Shown here one piece after another: positions 35,979 to 44,315 of a stretch of 64,000 bases of DNA. Position 1 is the stretch's first letter. Every line of letters starts with the position of its first letter. This DNA is from Prosthecobacter debontii (GTDB lineage: Bacteria > Verrucomicrobiota > Verrucomicrobiia > Verrucomicrobiales > Verrucomicrobiaceae): positions 1-64,000 of the forward strand of contig CAMAQH010000020.1 in NCBI GenBank assembly GCA_945860295.1, read 5' to 3'. A model generated the notes under the pieces. It was given only the letters and a program-made list of their open reading frames with translations. It searched no databases and was not told the DNA's origin. The position numbers were made by a program, and so were the translations under genes.

Positions 35979-36386
35979 ATGATGTCTCAGGCACGCTTTC
36001 ACCATACGGGGTGCTTGGTGGCGGATATCGATGCCGCGATAGCCGGCTACAAGGCCTTCTGGGGAGATGATTGTGCCTCGCCCATTTGGGAAATCACGGA
36101 GCAGTCCGTCCGAGTGTGCTTCGTTCGTCCGCACCCTGAGAGCGCCGCGTTGGAACTCATCCAGCCAGCGGTGGGAACTTCCCTTCATTCACAACTGGGC
36201 AAAGGCACCTCGTTCTATCATGTCGCCTATGAAGTGAAGGATTTCGACTCAGCGTTGGTTGCCGCTACAGCCTCAGGCTGTCGTTGCATGAAAGCCTTTA
36301 CCTCCAGTGCCTTTGAAGGGCGCCGCTGCATTTTCATATACACACCGCAGAGACATCTCATGGAGTTCATCGAAATGGCTCAATAG
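35979..36386 (+). CDS. VOC-family protein, methylmalonyl-CoA epimerase-like
   Basis: The 135-residue product is a single vicinal-oxygen-chelate domain (FHHTGCLVADIDAAIAGYKA...VRVCFVRP...ALELIQP...FYHVAYEVKDFDSALV...LMEFIEMAQ). Its metal-ligand pattern (His near 8, Glu near 58, His near 80, Glu near 130) resembles methylmalonyl-CoA epimerase and glyoxalase I. It lies 15 bases after the methyltransferase gene and probably forms a two-gene unit with it. In this setting it could epimerise an acyl group on the carrier protein, but that is speculation. It is convergent with pseI. Confidence 0.75.
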   Translation: MMSQARFHHTGCLVADIDAAIAGYKAFWGDDCASPIWEITEQSVRVCFVRPHPESAALELIQPAVGTSLHSQLGKGTSFYHVAYEVKDFDSALVAATASGCRCMKAFTSSAFEGRRCIFIYTPQRHLMEFIEMAQ

Positions 36387-36410
36387 GGAACGGCACAGTG
36401 CACTACTCTT

Positions 36411-37472
36411 CTATTCTAGCAGGGCGTCCCAGCTCAGTGCGGTGCCCCGTGAGGCGTCCTGGCGGAGACGTCTGCCAAGAAGCAAATCGTAGAATTTGGG
36501 AGGCAGTCCAAAACCAGGACGAATACTACGCAGGTTTTGCGCAGTCAGTGGGTCGCCAGCTTTCATGTCCTCGCAAATGTAGAGGGAGCGGCGGCCCCGG
36601 AGAAAACCCTTTTCGCTGGCTTGATATCCATAGCTGATGATGCCGACGGATTCCCAGCCGGCGCGGCATTCCTCAACCAGCGCCTTCATTTCCGCAGGCT
36701 CAAGGCTGAAGTGGGAATCGGGTCCGCCGTCGGCACGGGCCAGGGTTAAGTGCTTCTCGATCAATGAGGCACCGAGAGCTGCAGCGGCCACGGAGGCACC
36801 AATGCCAAGGGTGTGATCAGAGGCACCCGTGAGGCAGCCGAACATATCCGCCAGATGGCTCATGGTTCGCAGGTTGGAAGTTTTCGGACTGGCCGGGTAG
36901 TCCGTGGTGCATTTTAGCAAAATAATCTGCGGAGCACCGTTTTCACGCGCAGTGTTCACGGCCTCTTCGATTTCGGCCACGGCGGCCATACCGGTGGACA
37001 TAATGAGTGGCTTGCCAGTCTGCGCGCACTTTTTGATCAGTGGCAGGTCTACGATTTCGGGCGAGGCGATTTTGTAACAAGGTGGTTCCAACTTTTCCAG
37101 AAAGTCCACGGCGGTGAAATCAAACGGGCTGCTGAACCAGGCAAGGCCTTGTTCAATGGCCCGATCCACCATGGCGCGATGCCACTCCCACGGTGTGTGG
37201 GCTTCTGCATACAAGCTGTGCAGGCTGCGACCATCCCATACCGAGCCGGGTTTGCGCACAAAGAACTCCTCGCCGTCCGCATCCAGCGTGATGGTGTCCG
37301 CTGTGTAAGTCTGCAGTTTGATGGCATCTACACCGCAGGCGGCGGCGGCATCAATGAGTAGCAGTGCACGGTCTAACGACTGATTGTGATTGCCGGAGAG
37401 TTCTGCCACGATCAACGGCCGCCGACTGCCGCGTGGCTGGCTGAGGGTGTCGAGAAATTCGGCGTTTGTCAT
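36411..37472 (-). CDS. pseI: Pseudaminic acid synthase PseI (NeuB family)
   Basis: PseI condenses phosphoenolpyruvate with 2,4-diacetamido-2,4,6-trideoxy-L-altrose to make pseudaminic acid. The 353-residue product has a NeuB TIM barrel (about 15-280). The PseI-like signature is IVAELSGNHNQSLDRALLLI, IKLQTYTADTITLD, WDGRSLHSLYAEAHTPWEWH, with later barrel motifs STGMAAVAEIEEAV and ASDHTLGIGASVAA. A C-terminal antifreeze-like SAF domain follows (about 290-353, RSLYICEDMKAGDPLTAQNLRSIRPG). The WDGR...TPWEWH spacing favours PseI over sialic or legionaminic synthases. It is the last gene of the long minus cluster, 13 bases after the aldolase gene. Confidence 0.9.
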   Translation of the reverse strand: MTNAEFLDTLSQPRGSRRPLIVAELSGNHNQSLDRALLLIDAAAACGVDAIKLQTYTADTITLDADGEEFFVRKPGSVWDGRSLHSLYAEAHTPWEWHRAMVDRAIEQGLAWFSSPFDFTAVDFLEKLEPPCYKIASPEIVDLPLIKKCAQTGKPLIMSTGMAAVAEIEEAVNTARENGAPQIILLKCTTDYPASPKTSNLRTMSHLADMFGCLTGASDHTLGIGASVAAAALGASLIEKHLTLARADGGPDSHFSLEPAEMKALVEECRAGWESVGIISYGYQASEKGFLRGRRSLYICEDMKAGDPLTAQNLRSIRPGFGLPPKFYDLLLGRRLRQDASRGTALSWDALLE

Positions 37473-37485
37473 GAGTTAAAGAAAA

Positions 37486-39426
37486 TTACAGGCCCCATTG
37501 GTCGACGATCCACTGCTGGGCCGCTACGGCGCGGTTTCGGGATTCGGCGCATAGTGGTCGGATGCCACCCTGGCCGTCGGCTTCGCCGAGGATGAAACGT
37601 GGCATAGTGAGATGATCCACGACCAAGTCTCCCGCCTGCCCGACGGCACCTCCTGCGACGATGTGGATGCTGTCGCTCAGGTCGTGTTGTCCGGCGGCGT
37701 TGTGGAAACGGTCATGTGTGTTCATGAGCCGTTCAGCCTCCGCGACCAGGGCGGTGCCGCAGTCGAGCCTCCAGAGCTGCAGGCCGCGCTGGCGGGCCTC
37801 AGCAAAGGCTTCATCTGTGAGCGCGCGGGCCCGCACCATGAGTACTGCACCTCCATCCCGGACACGTTTCAAATCGTCATTGCCCGCCGGAGCTGCGGAG
37901 TCGCAGGTTATCAGTGCATCTGCGCCTTGCCCGTCTTCCATGACTTTCGTGATGCGGCTAATGGCCGCGCGCTGGCCTGCATCGTCACCGACTACGGCCA
38001 CTAGGGTGGCTCTCAGCATTTGCAGGGCATCAGCCACGGCTTGAGCAATCACCACGTCATCTTCATAGATAAACTGTGGCTGGGTAACGGTTGGAGTGAC
38101 AGGTCGTTCCAGACGCTTATCCAAGAGCCAGAAATCACAGGATTGAGCTAGAATGGACTGAACCTCGGCCAGGGTGTTCACCGTGCTGACCTCGACATGG
38201 GCAACGATGCTGCTGCGGTTGCTGCGCAGCGGCCCGATGCGAGCGGCGGTGAGGCCCGGAGTGTGGGCTATGGTGACGACTCGCCGTTGCAGGCTTTTGC
38301 CCTTCTGCACCCTCAGAAGGCCAGCCAAGGCTGTGAGAGTCGTTGGCTGCAAACGCTCTAGGGAGGCACCCTTACCAGGGATATTGGAAATCTGGCTGTT
38401 GTGTCGCAGTTCCAAAGCGGCTTGATGGGCCGCTTCAGCGGCTACTTCTGGGAGAACTTTTTTGCGCGAATTTTTTGGCAGGCGCAGGATGGTGCGAAAC
38501 ATGGGGGCATTGGCATCAGCCGCCGCCAGTTCCACCAGCGGAGCAAAGCTGGTGTGAAAGTAGTTCAATCCAGTGGCGATCTCCGCCGCCCGCGGCCGTG
38601 CATGATCAGGCACGCAGAACTGCATCATCGAGTCGGCAAACTCGACTAGTCTTTTCCAGTCTATGGGCCAGGCTAGGCTGTTGCGCTGAGTGAGAACTGC
38701 GGCCAGCAGTTCCGTCGCGGCATTACCTCCGCTGCGTCCCAGGCCGGCCAGACTGCCATCCACATACACACCTCCGCACTCGATGAAGCGCAGGCAGTTG
38801 GCGACCGCCAGGGTCAGATTATTGTGCCCATGAAAAGCCAGTGGTACTTGCGTGCTGCGGGCAAGAGTCGCCTCCGTGTAAGCTGCGACATCGTTGGGTG
38901 TCATGCCTCCGGCAGAGTCCACGATGGCTACGACATCAACGCCAAACTCACCCACTCGCTGGCTCACCAGGGCGAACTCGGTGGGCGGCACTAGATAAGA
39001 TTTCATCATGTTTCCCCACACTTCGAGTTTGAGCGATTTGGCCAGCTTGACGAATGGCTCGAGCTTTGAGTAATCGTCCACATCCATCCCTAAACGTACA
39101 AAACCAAGTCCGGCATCTGCCGCCGCCCGCAAGCTGTTTTCCGTGCCGATGCCAGGGATGAAAAAGCTGCCGATCAGGGCGGATTCAGGCACTGCGGCCC
39201 TGGCTGCGGTGATGTATTCGATGTCGGTGATGGCGGCGCTGCCTTTGCCGCAGTTTTGCGCGTTCAGGCCGAGACCGTGGCCGACTTCAATGTGGCGGAT
39301 GCCTGCAGCGGCGAGACCGTGGGCGACGATGAAAGTGTCCTCTACAGTAAACTGATAGTCCACGACATAGCTGCCGTCACGGATGGTACAGTCGAGGATG
39401 TGGGCGGATCTTTCCATGAGGGGCAA
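37486..39426 (-). CDS. Two-domain protein: DRE-TIM (HMGL-like) aldolase plus unknown C-terminal domain
   Basis: Residues 1 to about 345 are an HMG-CoA lyase/4-hydroxy-2-oxovalerate aldolase-type barrel. It has the metal and substrate motif LDCTIRDGSY (D12, R16, D17), HIEVGHGLG, VDSAGGMTP and AFHGHNNLTLAVAN with the metal histidines. Residues about 370-646 have no counterpart I know. Fragments such as VAHVEVSTVNTLAEVQ, TLVAVVGDDAGQRAAI and DALITCDSA suggest alternating strands and helices, perhaps Rossmann-like. It lies between the methyltransferase at 39470 and pseI. A pyruvate-type aldol reaction is suggested by the fold, but the substrate is unknown. Confidence 0.75.
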   Translation of the reverse strand: MPLMERSAHILDCTIRDGSYVVDYQFTVEDTFIVAHGLAAAGIRHIEVGHGLGLNAQNCGKGSAAITDIEYITAARAAVPESALIGSFFIPGIGTENSLRAAADAGLGFVRLGMDVDDYSKLEPFVKLAKSLKLEVWGNMMKSYLVPPTEFALVSQRVGEFGVDVVAIVDSAGGMTPNDVAAYTEATLARSTQVPLAFHGHNNLTLAVANCLRFIECGGVYVDGSLAGLGRSGGNAATELLAAVLTQRNSLAWPIDWKRLVEFADSMMQFCVPDHARPRAAEIATGLNYFHTSFAPLVELAAADANAPMFRTILRLPKNSRKKVLPEVAAEAAHQAALELRHNSQISNIPGKGASLERLQPTTLTALAGLLRVQKGKSLQRRVVTIAHTPGLTAARIGPLRSNRSSIVAHVEVSTVNTLAEVQSILAQSCDFWLLDKRLERPVTPTVTQPQFIYEDDVVIAQAVADALQMLRATLVAVVGDDAGQRAAISRITKVMEDGQGADALITCDSAAPAGNDDLKRVRDGGAVLMVRARALTDEAFAEARQRGLQLWRLDCGTALVAEAERLMNTHDRFHNAAGQHDLSDSIHIVAGGAVGQAGDLVVDHLTMPRFILGEADGQGGIRPLCAESRNRAVAAQQWIVDQWGL

Positions 39427-39469
39427 ATGTGCTGATTATGATGGCAGGCGATACGCGCTTGTCATGCGT

Positions 39470-40711
39470 TCAATCCGCGGACAGAAGACAGCCGCCTGCT
39501 CCATCCAGTAATACAAAGTGAGGCAGGCCAAAACTGCGAATTTGGGTAGCGATAGCCTGAGTCCAGCCGCGTGAGCAGATAACGCATACATGCAGCATGG
39601 CCGGGGCAAATCCGGTGGGGTCTGGCTTCTGCACCAGATGTTCAAAACCTTCCAGGTCGGTCCCGGTCTTGGCGTCGGAATTGTCAAAGGGAAGAATCTC
39701 GACTGCGTCTGTGGCCAGCAGGGGACGCAGAAGGGAGGCGATCTCACTTGCGGTTTGGTTGGCTCCGAAGAAACAGACGCGCACTGACAGGGGGGCCTCA
39801 TTTACCGCGATGAACACCAGCCTAGCGCTGACCATCAGATTGTTTGTGGCGTCGTCCAGGAGTTCACGACCACGCAGGTAGCTCGCTTGCAGTTTGGCGG
39901 CACAGACTTGCAGCCCAGCCAGATCAGGAGGGGGAGGCGTTTCCGTCTTCCTGGCGACCAAGGCAAAACCAAAACGGCGGCTTGCTCCACTATCACTTGT
40001 TTCTACAACCTCAAAGCCTGCTTCGTTCACCAGTGCGGTCAGGGACTCTGGTGTTAGATAGAGGAAGTGCTCATGCATGAGCGCTTCTTTGGGATGCAGC
40101 ACCAAATGCGGCACCTCGATCACCAGGCAGCCCCCTGGAGTTAGTAACCCGCGAATGGAGCGCAGCCAGTGCTGCGGATTGGCGAGATGCTCGACGACAA
40201 AGTAGGCCAGAACTGCATCGAACGCCTCGCGCATGGCTGTTGGGGGCACTGCCACACAACCGCGACGAAAGAGTCCATCCAACCAGTCTCTACGCTCAGA
40301 GGCAGCAGCCATCACGTCATCACCAGCAACTTCGTAACCAGCCTTCACCAGCGCCGCGTGAAATTCACCCAGCTTGTCTCCGATCTCGTATAGACGAGCC
40401 TGCGGGGTTAACCATCGGTTGAGGAGATTGAGCCGCAGTGCCACATCGAAGTCCGGCTCTATGGTAATGGAAGTGGAGGAAATGGGCCAGCAGTCCGTGT
40501 AGTAGTCACGCAGAAATCCCGCCTCGGGCCGCAGCCGGTTGAAAACGAATCCGCAGCGCTTGCACTGCGTATCTTGATGCCGCCATGTGTAGTCGTGCTG
40601 CTTTTGCAGGATACGGGCACTGCGTGTGCCCAACACCGTCAATTCGGTTGCGTCAGCTCCGCAGACGTCACAGGCAACCGGTGTCCAGGTGGTTTCGATC
40701 AGCTCCCTCAT
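39470..40711 (-). CDS. Class I SAM-dependent methyltransferase with N-terminal zinc site
   Basis: The 413-residue protein starts with two CxxC pairs (ACDVCGA and QCKRCGFVFN), then the motif FLRDYYTDCW. A SAM domain follows whose first motif is degenerate (LYEIGDKLGEFHAAL) but whose later parts are normal (AVLAYFVVEHLANPQHWLRSI, GGCLVIEVPHLVLH). A C-terminal region (about 290-413) has a second alpha/beta part (VRVCFFGANQTASEIASLLRPL). The plan resembles sugar C-methyltransferases, but the weak glycine motif is odd. It overlaps the preceding methyltransferase gene by 4 bases. Confidence 0.75.
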   Translation of the reverse strand: MRELIETTWTPVACDVCGADATELTVLGTRSARILQKQHDYTWRHQDTQCKRCGFVFNRLRPEAGFLRDYYTDCWPISSTSITIEPDFDVALRLNLLNRWLTPQARLYEIGDKLGEFHAALVKAGYEVAGDDVMAAASERRDWLDGLFRRGCVAVPPTAMREAFDAVLAYFVVEHLANPQHWLRSIRGLLTPGGCLVIEVPHLVLHPKEALMHEHFLYLTPESLTALVNEAGFEVVETSDSGASRRFGFALVARKTETPPPPDLAGLQVCAAKLQASYLRGRELLDDATNNLMVSARLVFIAVNEAPLSVRVCFFGANQTASEIASLLRPLLATDAVEILPFDNSDAKTGTDLEGFEHLVQKPDPTGFAPAMLHVCVICSRGWTQAIATQIRSFGLPHFVLLDGAGGCLLSAD

Positions 40712-41337
40712 ACATGCTTAGTCTTCACGGCTTCCGGTTTGTATAGATAAAGAGTGAACTCATAAAGCGGATAGTCTGCGCGTAGAGTGACAAAGCGGGT
40801 CAGGCTTTTGGCGAAGTCGAAGATCTCCTGCTCACGGTGATAAAACAGGTGCTCCTCTTTGAAGTCCACGTAACTTCCGAGGAGATTGAAAGCGACGCCG
40901 CAACTGGCAATGCGAAAGCTTTCTCTTACGGTGTCATGCATGAAGCCGGTGTTGTCATCGATTTTGAAATTGAACAGGCCGCTGAGGAAGACGTATTCCT
41001 GGGAGTCATCAGCAAACTGGCTGAGATCGGTGGTGGCATGAAACCTAGCCTTGGCATGGCGTTTCTGAGCCACTTCGACGAGCGTTGGATTCAGATCCGT
41101 GCCGGTGTAGCGCACATCGTGGACACCGGCATCTCTCACATAGTCCAGCAGATCGCCAAAACCGCAGCCGATGTCCAAAATCGAGCAACCGCTGAGGTCG
41201 GCGATTTCCGCCAGAATGCGAAAACGGAGCTGTTGCTGGGAGCTATCCCGCCAGCCGAGTGTCTGCGCCGTTTCACCCAGGCTGGCGAGGCGTTCGTTGT
41301 ATCGCTGAATGATTCTTTGCTGCTCGTCAGTGGTCAT
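40708..41337 (-). CDS. Class I SAM-dependent methyltransferase (small)
   Basis: The ORF track extends to 41553, but that part reads antisense-like low-complexity sequence inside the amidohydrolase gene. The ATG at 41337 overlaps the amidohydrolase stop as ATGA and gives 209 residues. The SAM site is ILDIGCGFGDLLDYV, followed by YTGTDLNPTLVEVA and FLSGLFNFKIDDNTGFMHDTV. The tail ends ...FTLYLYKPEAVKTKHV. It belongs to the tightly coupled minus operon, with 4-base overlaps on both sides. The substrate is unknown; a sugar or its acyl substituent is likely from context. Confidence 0.8.
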   Translation of the reverse strand: MTTDEQQRIIQRYNERLASLGETAQTLGWRDSSQQQLRFRILAEIADLSGCSILDIGCGFGDLLDYVRDAGVHDVRYTGTDLNPTLVEVAQKRHAKARFHATTDLSQFADDSQEYVFLSGLFNFKIDDNTGFMHDTVRESFRIASCGVAFNLLGSYVDFKEEHLFYHREQEIFDFAKSLTRFVTLRADYPLYEFTLYLYKPEAVKTKHV

Positions 41338-42116
41338 TGCAAGGCTTTGGAAAGGATTCGCTGGATGTTGCCGGAAAGGACAAGACTTTTGTCGCTCTCG
41401 CTGAATCCGCATTGGTTGCAAAGGCTGAGGGTGTCTTCCAAGGCCTGTTCTGGAAGCACCTCGGGGCTGTCGGAGCCATGCAGGATGCGGTTGGCTCCGA
41501 GCTTGCGCAGCATAAAGACGAGGTCCGAATAAATGTTGGAGCCGGCGAACCAAAAGGGAGTAAAAGAAACGTCCACCACCACATTGCGGTTGCCTTTGAC
41601 GACCATGAGCGCGTCCATGACGTGAATGCCTCCAGCGTGAGCCATGATGATGTCCGCTTGCGGCACGGCCTGGGCCACTTCATGGATCAGGCGCACTTCT
41701 TGAATCTTGTAATAAGTATCACCATAGGGGAAGGCATCGAACAAAACAGGCACGCGATATGCGGCCGCCTGCTCGACCAACTTGATCACCTGGTGCAAGT
41801 GATCTATGCCGAAACCTTGGCGGCGCGGGTGCAGTTTCACTCCATGCATGCTGCCGCCTCCGACATAGGTGCGCAGCGTTTCTTCGACAGATGTAGGGCT
41901 CAGCGGATCAAGTGAGACGAAGCCGATGAGCTGCGGATACTCGGCACACTTCTTCGAGACATAGGCATTGCCCATGTCCGGTTCAATGGCGAGCACCACG
42001 GCCTTGTCGATGCCAGCGCTTCTCAAGTTGGCGACCAGGGTTTCGACACTGGCGTCTTTATGCGATCCGAAGCCGTGTGGATCAGGATGGATGTGCGTAT
42101 GGGCGTCGATGATCAT
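41334..42116 (-). CDS. Amidohydrolase-2-type metal-dependent hydrolase
   Basis: The 260-residue TIM-barrel protein has the N-terminal metal motif IIDAHTHIHPDPHGFG, the mid-barrel VKLHPRRQGFG, a His in IIMAHAGGIHVMDALM and the final Asp in ILHGSDSPEVLP. This is the pattern of the ACMSD/2-pyrone-dicarboxylate branch of amidohydrolases (hydrolases, lactonases or decarboxylases). It overlaps the ATP-grasp gene by 1 base and the methyltransferase by 4 bases, so its product probably acts in the same pathway. No such enzyme belongs to the standard pseudaminic acid route. Confidence 0.8.
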   Translation of the reverse strand: MIIDAHTHIHPDPHGFGSHKDASVETLVANLRSAGIDKAVVLAIEPDMGNAYVSKKCAEYPQLIGFVSLDPLSPTSVEETLRTYVGGGSMHGVKLHPRRQGFGIDHLHQVIKLVEQAAAYRVPVLFDAFPYGDTYYKIQEVRLIHEVAQAVPQADIIMAHAGGIHVMDALMVVKGNRNVVVDVSFTPFWFAGSNIYSDLVFMLRKLGANRILHGSDSPEVLPEQALEDTLSLCNQCGFSESDKSLVLSGNIQRILSKALQ

Positions 42117-43309
42117 CAGCGGGTCATGAGATGGATTAAGTCCAGCGCGGACTGGGCGGTGGCACGGCAGTTTGCGGGATCTTCGGCATAGGTCAGGATG
42201 TGTCCGGCGCGGTCAGAACCGGAGCGCAGTTCATGGAGTTGCTGCCCTGGTTTTGGATATAGCACAACTTCCGACACACCGGGCAGGGCGCGAGCTGCTT
42301 CAACGCCCTCGGCTGCGATGAATTCTCCAGGCACTGGATCCACAAACACCAACGATGCGGCCATGCCCTTTCCTAGACATTGGAGATCGGGCTTCTGTCC
42401 CAGGCTGGCTTGAATACTTGCTTTCGTGGTCGAAAAACCGGTGACGCGCGGGAGCATTTCCGTGAAAACCTTGAACCCCGCACCGCGCGCTGCCAGTTCC
42501 ACAATCATGGGGCCTTGAGGCGAATAGATGCACTCCAGATGAACGGGGCAGTCGCGGAATCCACAGGCTTGAATGGCGCGCACAGCGTGGTCGATCATGA
42601 TGCGGCGTTTTGATTTGGAAAGGTCATCAGGGAAATGCACCTGACGGTCCAGCAGGTAGGGCGGTTGCGTGCGCACCTTCATGGAGGTGGCGAGCACATG
42701 CACTTCAGTGCCCACGACCCAGGCCTCCACACTGTACTCAGTGCCAGGCATGAAAGACTCCACCATGACTAGGGCGGAACGGGAGTTTTGTCGTGCCAGT
42801 TCAAAGGCTCCGGCCACTTGACCGCGCTCATTCACATAGCTCACACCGCGGCTGCCTGAGGCATCTACGGGCTTGATCACGACGGCGGGAGATTGAAAGC
42901 GATCCCAGGACTCCAGCGCTGACTCAGCCGTTTCCACGGCGGCAAACTGCGGCATCAGCAGGCCCGCTTCGCTCATGGCTTCGCGTTGCAGGAGTTTGCT
43001 GCGTGAGACGCGTACCACTTCTGAGCGGATGCCCGGCAGTCCCAGTTCTGCGCAGGCTGCTGCCACGGCCTCCATCGCGACATCACAGCACACGCTGACG
43101 ATGCCCTGTGCCTGTGTGAGCCGCGCGACGCGGAGAACTTCCTGGGCGTCCAGGATATTTCCCAAATGGCTTTCATCCGCGTCACTGAGGCCGGGCGCAG
43201 TGGCGTCACCATCCATGGCTGCCACATCGTAACCCATGAGTTTGGCCTCCCGAATTGCGGGTGCCTGGGCAAGCCCGGCGGCAACAAAGAGGATCTTTTT
43301 TTTCATCAA
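42116..43309 (-). CDS. ATP-grasp ligase
   Basis: The 397-residue product has the three ATP-grasp parts. The N-terminal Rossmann-like domain starts KILFVAAGLAQAPAIREAKLMGYDV. The ATP-binding strands are VVIKPVDASGSRGVSYV and VMVESFMPGTEYSVEAWVV, and the metal-binding motif is HLECIYSPQGPMIVELAARG. ATP-grasp enzymes activate a carboxylate as acyl-phosphate and couple it to an amine or thiol. In this operon it could attach an acid or amino acid to the sugar amine, taking the place of an acetyltransferase; that is inference. It abuts pseG (1-base gap) and overlaps the amidohydrolase by 1 base. Confidence 0.85.
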   Translation of the reverse strand: MMKKKILFVAAGLAQAPAIREAKLMGYDVAAMDGDATAPGLSDADESHLGNILDAQEVLRVARLTQAQGIVSVCCDVAMEAVAAACAELGLPGIRSEVVRVSRSKLLQREAMSEAGLLMPQFAAVETAESALESWDRFQSPAVVIKPVDASGSRGVSYVNERGQVAGAFELARQNSRSALVMVESFMPGTEYSVEAWVVGTEVHVLATSMKVRTQPPYLLDRQVHFPDDLSKSKRRIMIDHAVRAIQACGFRDCPVHLECIYSPQGPMIVELAARGAGFKVFTEMLPRVTGFSTTKASIQASLGQKPDLQCLGKGMAASLVFVDPVPGEFIAAEGVEAARALPGVSEVVLYPKPGQQLHELRSGSDRAGHILTYAEDPANCRATAQSALDLIHLMTR

Positions 43310-43310
43310 G

Positions 43311-44315
43311 TCAATTTTCGGGGTTGGCCATTTGGGTGATCAGAGTGGCCAGGCGTTCGAGCCCGTTTCCGTCCACGATACTGGCGGCGCGGCTGGCGAA
43401 CTCAAGCCGCTCTTGCTTGGTCGCCTCCAAAATTTTACCCACCTCATGTGCCCAAATGCAGGCTTTCTCATGGCAGAAGCCTGTGGCAAAAGCGATTTCA
43501 GCCGCGTTTTGAGGAAGGACCGCTACCAGACGACCGATGCAGAGGGCTTCTAACATGGTGCCCCCACCGTTGCAAAGTACGAGATCGGCGCTGCCAAGCA
43601 GGCCATCAAAGTCCGGAGGACTTCTCTCGATTTTGAAGTCCAGTCCAGCGGCCTCTAAGCGAGCCTGTTGTATCAGCGCGTCATTCACGCCAGGACCCAG
43701 CACCACAGTGACTTGATCGAGACGATTACGCCAGGGTCGCAGCAAGTTCATTGCCTCCAGGGTGAGTCCGCCAGGGTCAGCACCGCCGATGGTGATCACG
43801 GCATTCGAGACACCATTCTGGCCGGGCAGCAAACATCTGGCACGCTGAGCCATCAGACTGGGTCGAATCACGGCATACTCCACGCCTTCATGATAGGAGG
43901 AAGCTCGGCCTGCCCTCATAAACGCCTCATGCATGTGGCCGCTGAGATCCTTCAGCGTTACTACAGCATCTGGCAGCATATCGGCCTGCTGGTAATCCAG
44001 AGCCAGACACACCAACCCCTGATCTTGGCACCAAGCCACCGTCTCCTTCTGACGGAAAGCCGTCATGTCCACCATGGTTACATTCGCCGGGAGGGGGACG
44101 GGCTGAGCCAGAGCCTGCCATTTCAGCCCGTTTAAAATGTGCTGAATGGCATCCTGGCTCAGTCTTTGATCCGCTTTCCCCAGCACTTGAAAAGTGATCT
44201 CCCAACCTTGGCTTTGTAGGTGACGCGCCAGAGTGGCACAGCGCCGAAGATGCCCCGTTCCTGTTCGAACAGAACCTTCGGTAAGGATGAGCAAGCTGCC
44301 TGGTGGCGTTCTCAT
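43311..44315 (-). CDS. pseG: PseG-like UDP-sugar hydrolase
   Basis: PseG cleaves UDP from UDP-2,4-diacetamido-2,4,6-trideoxy-L-altrose by a GT-B-type mechanism. The 334-residue product has the family N-terminus SVRTGTGHLRRCATLARHL with the catalytic His22, the acidic VTMVDMTAF region, AVITIGGADPGGLTLEAM, and the C-terminal nucleotide-binding motif LVLCNGGGTMLEALCIGRLVAVLP. The first Rossmann half is more divergent than in Helicobacter or Campylobacter PseG, which could mean a different 4-N-acyl group on the substrate. It overlaps pseF by 4 bases. Confidence 0.85.
   Translation of the reverse strand: MRTPPGSLLILTEGSVRTGTGHLRRCATLARHLQSQGWEITFQVLGKADQRLSQDAIQHILNGLKWQALAQPVPLPANVTMVDMTAFRQKETVAWCQDQGLVCLALDYQQADMLPDAVVTLKDLSGHMHEAFMRAGRASSYHEGVEYAVIRPSLMAQRARCLLPGQNGVSNAVITIGGADPGGLTLEAMNLLRPWRNRLDQVTVVLGPGVNDALIQQARLEAAGLDFKIERSPPDFDGLLGSADLVLCNGGGTMLEALCIGRLVAVLPQNAAEIAFATGFCHEKACIWAHEVGKILEATKQERLEFASRAASIVDGNGLERLATLITQMANPEN

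Noticed and set aside
37486-39426. Isopropylmalate or homocitrate synthase
   Set aside because: The barrel motif and the lack of the regulatory domain fit HMGL/oxovalerate aldolases better, and the context is sugar synthesis.
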